In this document: positions 59,450 to 64,000 of the stretch, in pieces
Layout of the letters: each line of letters opens with the position of its first letter
How positions within the stretch are numbered: position 1 is the first letter of the stretch
Assembly: GCF_030867095.1 (NCBI RefSeq)
Contig: NC_081824.1
Coordinates: forward strand, 240,995,219-241,059,218
DNA: 64,000 bases
Reading direction: 5' to 3'
Source: Alligator mississippiensis
Taxonomy: Eukaryota; Chordata; Crocodylia; Alligatoridae
Position numbers and translations under genes: made by a program
Notes under the pieces: generated by a model
What the model was told of the DNA's origin: nothing
Seen by the model: the letters and a program-made list of their open reading frames with translations, nothing else
Databases searched by the model: none

Positions 59450-60080
59450 AGGATGCAGCCGACACTGCTCAGAGAAGCTCAACCCAGAGGCATGAGGAAG
59501 CGAGGAGGAGGCAACCCAGGCGCTCAGGGCACGGGCTTTCCTAGTCGCGCAGCTCCTGGAAAGGCCTGCCCCGCCGTCAGCCCGCGTTGCGCTCTGCTTC
59601 CCGGCTCTCGGCCCAGGCCCCACGGAGGCGGCTACAAGCGGCCGAGACCCGCGCTCACCTTCCCCATGACGCCGCCCCAGAGGCCGAGCGGCACGACGGG
59701 CCCCGGGGGCGCCTCCTGCTCGGCTTCATGCCGCCGCCGGGCCGGGCGCTCTGCAGCGCCGCGCACTCGAGGCGCCGGCGACAGGTCCGGGGAGAAGGTG
59801 GCACAGCCTCCCGGCCGAACCGGACACCGCAGGCTGAGCCCGAGCCACCCCTACACTACGGCGCCCGCGGCCCGCCACTCACCTCAACTCCGCTCAGTCT
59901 ACAACACCGCACCCGCCTGCCGCCTCGGCCGCCCCTTTGTAGTTGTTCCCGGCCCCGCCCCCTCGCCGCTGAGCGCAGTGGGGCCGCCCCGTGCAGGGTG
60001 ATCTAGCAGGTGCGGAGCGAAGAGCCAGGGCACCCGGGGGTACCCGCAAAGGCCCTTGCCCGCACCCAGAGGCAGCCCTG
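59450..60080 (-). promoter_or_regulatory. TENT5C: CpG island, TENT5C promoter
   Basis: The densest CpG stretch in the window, with a GC box GGGGGCGGGGCC on the - strand near 59950-59961. It lies about 4 kb upstream of the coding exon on the same strand, where the non-coding first exon of TENT5C is expected. Transcription probably starts just below the GC box, near 59920-59945. Open frames on either strand here reflect high GC and are not called. Confidence 0.75.
59657..59945 (-). other. TENT5C: TENT5C non-coding exon 1 (candidate, two donors)
   Basis: Two good splice donors lie on the - strand: GAG|GTGAGT (GT at 59881-59882) and AAG|GTGAGC (GT at 59657-59658). The first would give a short exon of about 60 bases with no ATG; the second a longer exon that includes two ATGs. 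Which is used cannot be told from sequence alone. Confidence 0.5.
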
Positions 60081-60690
60081 CTGGGGGGGACGGGCCTGCG
60101 CTAGAGGGGAGGGAGCAGCGGTGCAGTGCGGGGGCAGAGGGAGACTCCCACTTGCTTTGGAGACTCGCAGAAGCCCCTGGCAGCTAGGGCACTGGTGGCA
60201 TCTCCTGCACCCCCTTTTCCCCCCTCTTAGATCCAGCCATGGGTGTGGGCTCCATGGCTGTTAGTGACATCTTGCAGCACATAGGCAGGAGCCACAGTAG
60301 TACACCCTGACACTAAACTCATTGAGAAGGAGTGCAGGTCCCTTGGAGACCCCAGAGCTCTTCAAGACCCAGGGAAATCTGGCCAGGAGGAGGCAGGAGA
60401 GAGAACCCACAGCAACAGCCTGAAAAGGAAGCTCACCTGTGTAGTACCTGCTTCCTCTTCTTCTTTGTCTTCTTTTTCTTTACTTTCTTCATGGAGTCCA
60501 ACACTTGTCCTTCCCACCTTCTACTTCTCTCCATCCATCCACCCACCAGGCCTCATCTCCTCAAGATGCTAGCTGAACTCTTGCAGGCAGGGAACAAAGG
60601 ACCTGTCTTTTGAAACGGCAGGCTTATTTTAACCATGTGTGCTGGCAGGCATAGGCACAGAAGAGGAGCAAAAATCCTACGAGCAACCAA
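60081..60690. other. Intergenic upstream of TENT5C
   Basis: CpG content falls quickly. No gene or named repeat; TC-rich stretch near 60450-60500. Confidence 0.45.
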
Positions 60691-60694
60691 GGTG

Positions 60695-61835
60695 GGCAAG
60701 GTTATTTGGGTAGATGTGATATCTTTTATTAGACCAACTGAGTACTTGGAAAAAAGTTCTTAGCAAGTCACTCTTCCTCTGGCATAGGAAGTCTTTGCTG
60801 TTCTGAGACTCCAAGGAATGAGATAAGCTAAAAGTGCAGAGGGATGTCAGTGAAAACATAAATAGTTAGAGATAAGCAGAAAAGGAAAAGCAGGGAGGGG
60901 GAAGAGAATAGGGGGGAAAGTCATAGGGTGACAACAGATAAAATACAAGGTGAAGAAGAGGCAGTCTGTGAAAAAGGGAATAGTTGGAGATGAGGAAAGC
61001 AGGAATGGGGAAAGCTAAAAGCGTGACAGGATGTCAGTGAAAATCTAAAAGGATAGAAGTAGGAAAACAAAAGGTAAAGCAGGGAAGGGAGGGGGAAGAA
61101 AATGGAGGGGAAGAAAATGGAGGGGAAGGCCAAATGGAAAACACTACAGAGGTAATAATACAAGGTAAAAAAGAGGCTAGCAACAAAAAGGAAAAGGTAG
61201 GGAACTGGAAGAAAAAGGGCAGAGAAGTTGAGGAGGGGAGGAGAGAAAAGTGGGGGGGAGGGAAAGGAATGTGAGAGGTCAGGTCAGGTAGGTACCATGT
61301 GACTCAGATGTCAGGCAGGTTATAATGTGTCATAAATCCAATGTCTATATTGAGTCCCTGATTTTTAGTATCCAGTAGATTGATGAAGTGAAGTTCATAG
61401 GCTCATCTATGAAAGGTGTGTTGTAATTTACCTTTGAGGATTACAACTGGGAGAGGGAATGATTGTCCTGTGAGAAATGTGTCCCCACAGGTAGTTGGGT
61501 ATTCTTGTCTTTGATATATTTCCAGTGTGCATTCATTCCGGTGCATAGTTGTTGTTTAGCTTCTCCTACATATTTTCCATCAGGGTGTTTGATGCACTAG
61601 ATGAGATATATAACATTTCTGGAGGTGCAGGTGTAGGATTTAGGAATGGTGATGGTTCTGTTGTGGGGTACAGTGATAGTTGGGGTGGTGGAGATGTGTT
61701 GGTAGGTTTTTCATTTCTTGTCCTGGCATGTTCTGGATCCATTCGGTGTCAGTTTGCTTCTGGTGATGATGAGCTTAATAAGGTTCGGTGCTTGTTTAAA
61801 GGCTAGGATGGGTGGTTCTGGAAAGATCTCTTTAA
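60695..61835 (-). mobile_element. Penelope-like element fragment with GIY-YIG nuclease relic
   Basis: On the - strand, 61625-61500 reads NVIYLI then CIKHPDGKYVGEAKQQL and MNAHW, the GIY-YIG endonuclease pattern (hYLIxCxKCxxxYVGET-x-Q-x-L...MNxHR) found at the C-terminus of Penelope-like retroelements. Upstream is PEPPILAFKQAPNLIKLII, which also occurs before that domain. Downstream, an AG/GA-rich stretch ends in CTAATAAAAGATATCACATC near 60735, a repeat end I associate with this class. Decayed and truncated. Confidence 0.6.
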
Positions 61836-62067
61836 GAATAAAATAAGCAACCAAAACAATAAAATAAGCAACCAAAACACCCAAATCCATGTTTTTGGCA
61901 GGGCCAGCAGATACTGATTTTTTTGCTAGAAATTCTGTTACAAACGGAAAAATAAACCATGGCCAATACATTACCTTTCCAATAAAACTAAATTTTAAAT
62001 AATCCTTGCAAGCCTTCCAGTAACTGATCATTTGGATGATTATGTTTTTGTGTGAAAAAGCCCTGTT
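61836..62067. other. Intergenic with a 20-bp tandem duplication
   Basis: The unit AAAATAAGCAACCAAAACA is tandemly repeated twice at about 61839-61880. It may still be part of the Penelope-like fragment. Confidence 0.4.
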
Positions 62068-62522
62068 CAGGTTTCCCTTGCTTTATGCTGTACATGAGTT
62101 CCTGGAAAATGGTGCAGAACTCGAACTTACATAAAGGGAACCCACTTTACAATGTAACAAATAGGGATACGGTCCAAGACCTCGACTGTACTGACCCCCA
62201 GACCCATTTTTACCACTTTTACAAGACAATTCACCAACAGCAGACAGTACATATAAGCACAGGGCACTATCATAATGGGGATGACAACTAGAGAAACGCA
62301 TGTCACAGACGAAGAGCATGGAGCACAGATCCACATAGGAGATTACATTTTGGTGCGTGTCACTCCAGCAATGCACCGCACAAAGCAGCTGACTGCAGGC
62401 TTCCACCACACTGATCACATGAGTGAATTTACCTCGCATATAATGAATTTTTGGTATAAAAAGGGTCATTGCATAAGAGTGAATCCACATGTACAGAACC
62501 TGCATAAAGCGAGGGAAACCTG
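62068..62522. mobile_element. Tc1/mariner-type MITE
   Basis: The left end CAGGTTTCCCTTGCTTTATG and the complement of the right end (CAGGTTTCCCTCGCTTTATG) are a 21-bp inverted repeat with one mismatch. TA follows at 62523-62524, while the left flank is TT, perhaps a mutated TA. It is 455 bp and non-coding. The ends resemble those of the 219 bp MITE at 8387 only in the first CAGG. Confidence 0.75.
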
Positions 62523-63092
62523 TATATTTAGAATGCAAGCCATGGCTATCCAAGTTCTGAGTGACTGGAGGCCACAGCTCCATCCCCCCCAGTCATATAT
62601 CATGGGTCATGCCCCCTTAGGTTTTATATTGCATGAGCTGCATGCCACACTGCATATCCACCCGGACCCCAAGCACCACATGGCATGCAGCCCACAAATA
62701 CATGGCACAAGGTTCTCGGCTGCACCATGCATCTGATGTATAGACATGCTGCATCACACTGACTCACTGTGCTAGCAGATACGACATACGTGCAGTCCTG
62801 CCATGTGGCCCATGCCTGTCAAGCAGTGAGCGACCCCCTCTGCACTGCACCAGTGCAAATGCTGAGTAGGATCCCTGAGTCTCTCCAGGGCCTCTGGCCA
62901 TGGGCTCCTTTCCTGCTCCATCTCCAGGGGTGGGGTTAGGCAGCAGAAGCTAAAGGAGGGAGATAGGAAGCCTGGGGACCCTGGTGGCAACAGCAAAAGA
63001 GCAAAGAGAGGGGCAGTGCCCAGACCAAGAGCCATTTTAACTCCACAGAGCTGCACGTGGCCTGCAGGCTGCCAGTTGGACAGCCCCGATGA
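62523..63092 (-). mobile_element. hAT-like non-autonomous remnant
   Basis: The complement begins GGGGCTGTCCAACTGGCAGC, a common hAT start, and continues with a GC-rich non-coding body. The other end was not located. Confidence 0.45.
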
Positions 63093-64000
63093 GCGCTTTA
63101 GTTTTCTAGTTTAAGAATCCAAGTCCAAGACAATTATTTGCATGCCGTGCTTGAACGCAGAAGTAGAAAGAGGTTGAGATAGTTTGATGCTGGTTCTGGG
63201 GAGCTTGTCTTTGTATTGGTTTGCAGAAGTAGACAGTGGTAATATATTTCACTACTCGGAGAGGATGCGATTGTGTGTGGCAGTCTTCTGGCATAATCTT
63301 GGTAAAATTTTGAAGCAGGTGTTCTTTAAACTGAGTGCATCTATTTCTTGGGGGGAGTCACCTTGTTTCTCCTGCTTTGGTAAGGCATCTTCCAGCACCA
63401 CTCTGCAGTGAGATCCCTGACAACCTCACTGCGATAAGCTGATGAAATATGTAGGCCTGGGTACTCTTGAGGCCTCTCTGGGCCTTTTTCACTCTTTATG
63501 AAAAATATTTCAATCAGATTAACCCTGCCTGTAATAAATTTATCAATATTTATTGTACTGTATCCTTATTACCCTAGACATCGGACAATCCACGATCACC
63601 TGTCATATACTTCCACATACTCATCATGTTGAACTGCCCTGAAGCAAACAGCCTTACAACAGTCTGGCACATTTCACACTCTTAAAAATATCTTCTCATC
63701 TCATATATCTCTTCTGCTAAACTTTTAACTGTGTCTGTATGGCTTGTTTATCAGTACCCTCAGCAGGGGTATCCTTAAGATGATGACAGAAAAATGGACA
63801 TAATTAGCAGGAAGAGGAAATGAATAATGGAAGATTTGTTTGGTTCTTTTCTTCAGAGCCAAGAACTCCAAGGCTGGTATATGAGAAATTAGGGAATGGA
63901 AGGAACACATGCTCTTGGAGAGGAAGAAGGACCAAGAAGTGAACAGGGAAGTACCTCAAGATATTACGTAGCTATTTAGATGGCAAACATAAAACTACAA
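63093..64000. other. Intergenic, no recognised feature
   Basis: AT-rich sequence without gene, RNA or repeat homology that I recognise. Confidence 0.5.

Noticed and set aside
59453-60006. Open frames of 182 and 139 codons on + in the CpG island
   Set aside because: High GC removes stop codons; no homology, and the island is explained by the TENT5C promoter on the other strand.
1-64000. CRISPR arrays, rRNA, tRNA or bacterial operons
   Set aside because: Short direct repeats found are microsatellites or small tandem duplications; everything fits a vertebrate nuclear region.
56000-64000. Search for MAN1A2 exons, expected next to TENT5C by human synteny
   Set aside because: No frame resembling a class I mannosidase was found; the gene, if present, lies outside the window.

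Overview
The window is nuclear DNA from a sauropsid, most likely a crocodilian; a turtle is the main alternative. The grounds are one intact vertebrate gene, CR1 LINEs as the main LINE class, many hAT and PIF/Harbinger non-autonomous elements whose termini match those I know from crocodilian and turtle genomes, and abundant CA/TA/GA microsatellites. No bacterial, organellar or RNA gene was recognised.

Two host genes are visible and they converge. On the + strand, 3174-3905 is the terminal exon of GDAP2: 15 C-terminal residues, a stop, a roughly 0.7 kb 3'UTR and an AATAAA. On the - strand is TENT5C (FAM46C): a CpG-island promoter with a non-coding first exon near 59.5-60.1 kb, a roughly 4 kb intron, one coding exon at 54549-55748 and an apparent 5.3 kb 3'UTR ending near 49275. 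Human 1p12 has the same tail-to-tail GDAP2/TENT5C order, so this is an old syntenic block. TENT5C is a cytoplasmic non-canonical poly(A) polymerase that stabilises mRNAs. GDAP2 is a macro/CRAL-TRIO protein.

The 45 kb between the two 3' ends (3.9-49.3 kb) is mostly transposon debris. Region by region: 1-655, end of a hAT element; 1.49-2.95 kb, a long GC-rich palindrome (foldback element); 3.9-7.4 kb, mostly unique with CR1 scraps; 7.42-8.79 kb, a hAT with a Tc1/mariner-type MITE inside it; 9.41-13.38 kb, a 4 kb PIF/Harbinger element with relics of both its genes; 14-19 kb, MITEs, microsatellites and two LTR-like fossils; 20-25.8 kb, MITEs, an LTR-like fossil and a hAT with a perfect target-site duplication; 26.5-30.4 kb, a cluster of inverted repeats broken by an LTR-like fossil; 33-37 kb, Harbinger and CR1 pieces; 41.39-42.44 kb, another copy of the first hAT family; 42.84-48.86 kb, a nested stack of hAT containing a MITE and a CR1, the CR1 itself interrupted by an opposite-strand CR1.

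Beyond the promoter (60-64 kb) there is a Penelope-like fragment with a GIY-YIG endonuclease relic, a Tc1/mariner-type MITE and a hAT remnant. No MAN1A2 exon, expected further on from human synteny, is seen. The clearest structural results are the nested stack with its matching 8-bp duplication, the MITE whose empty site survives in a sister hAT copy, the palindrome family, and the repeat-poor TENT5C 3'UTR.
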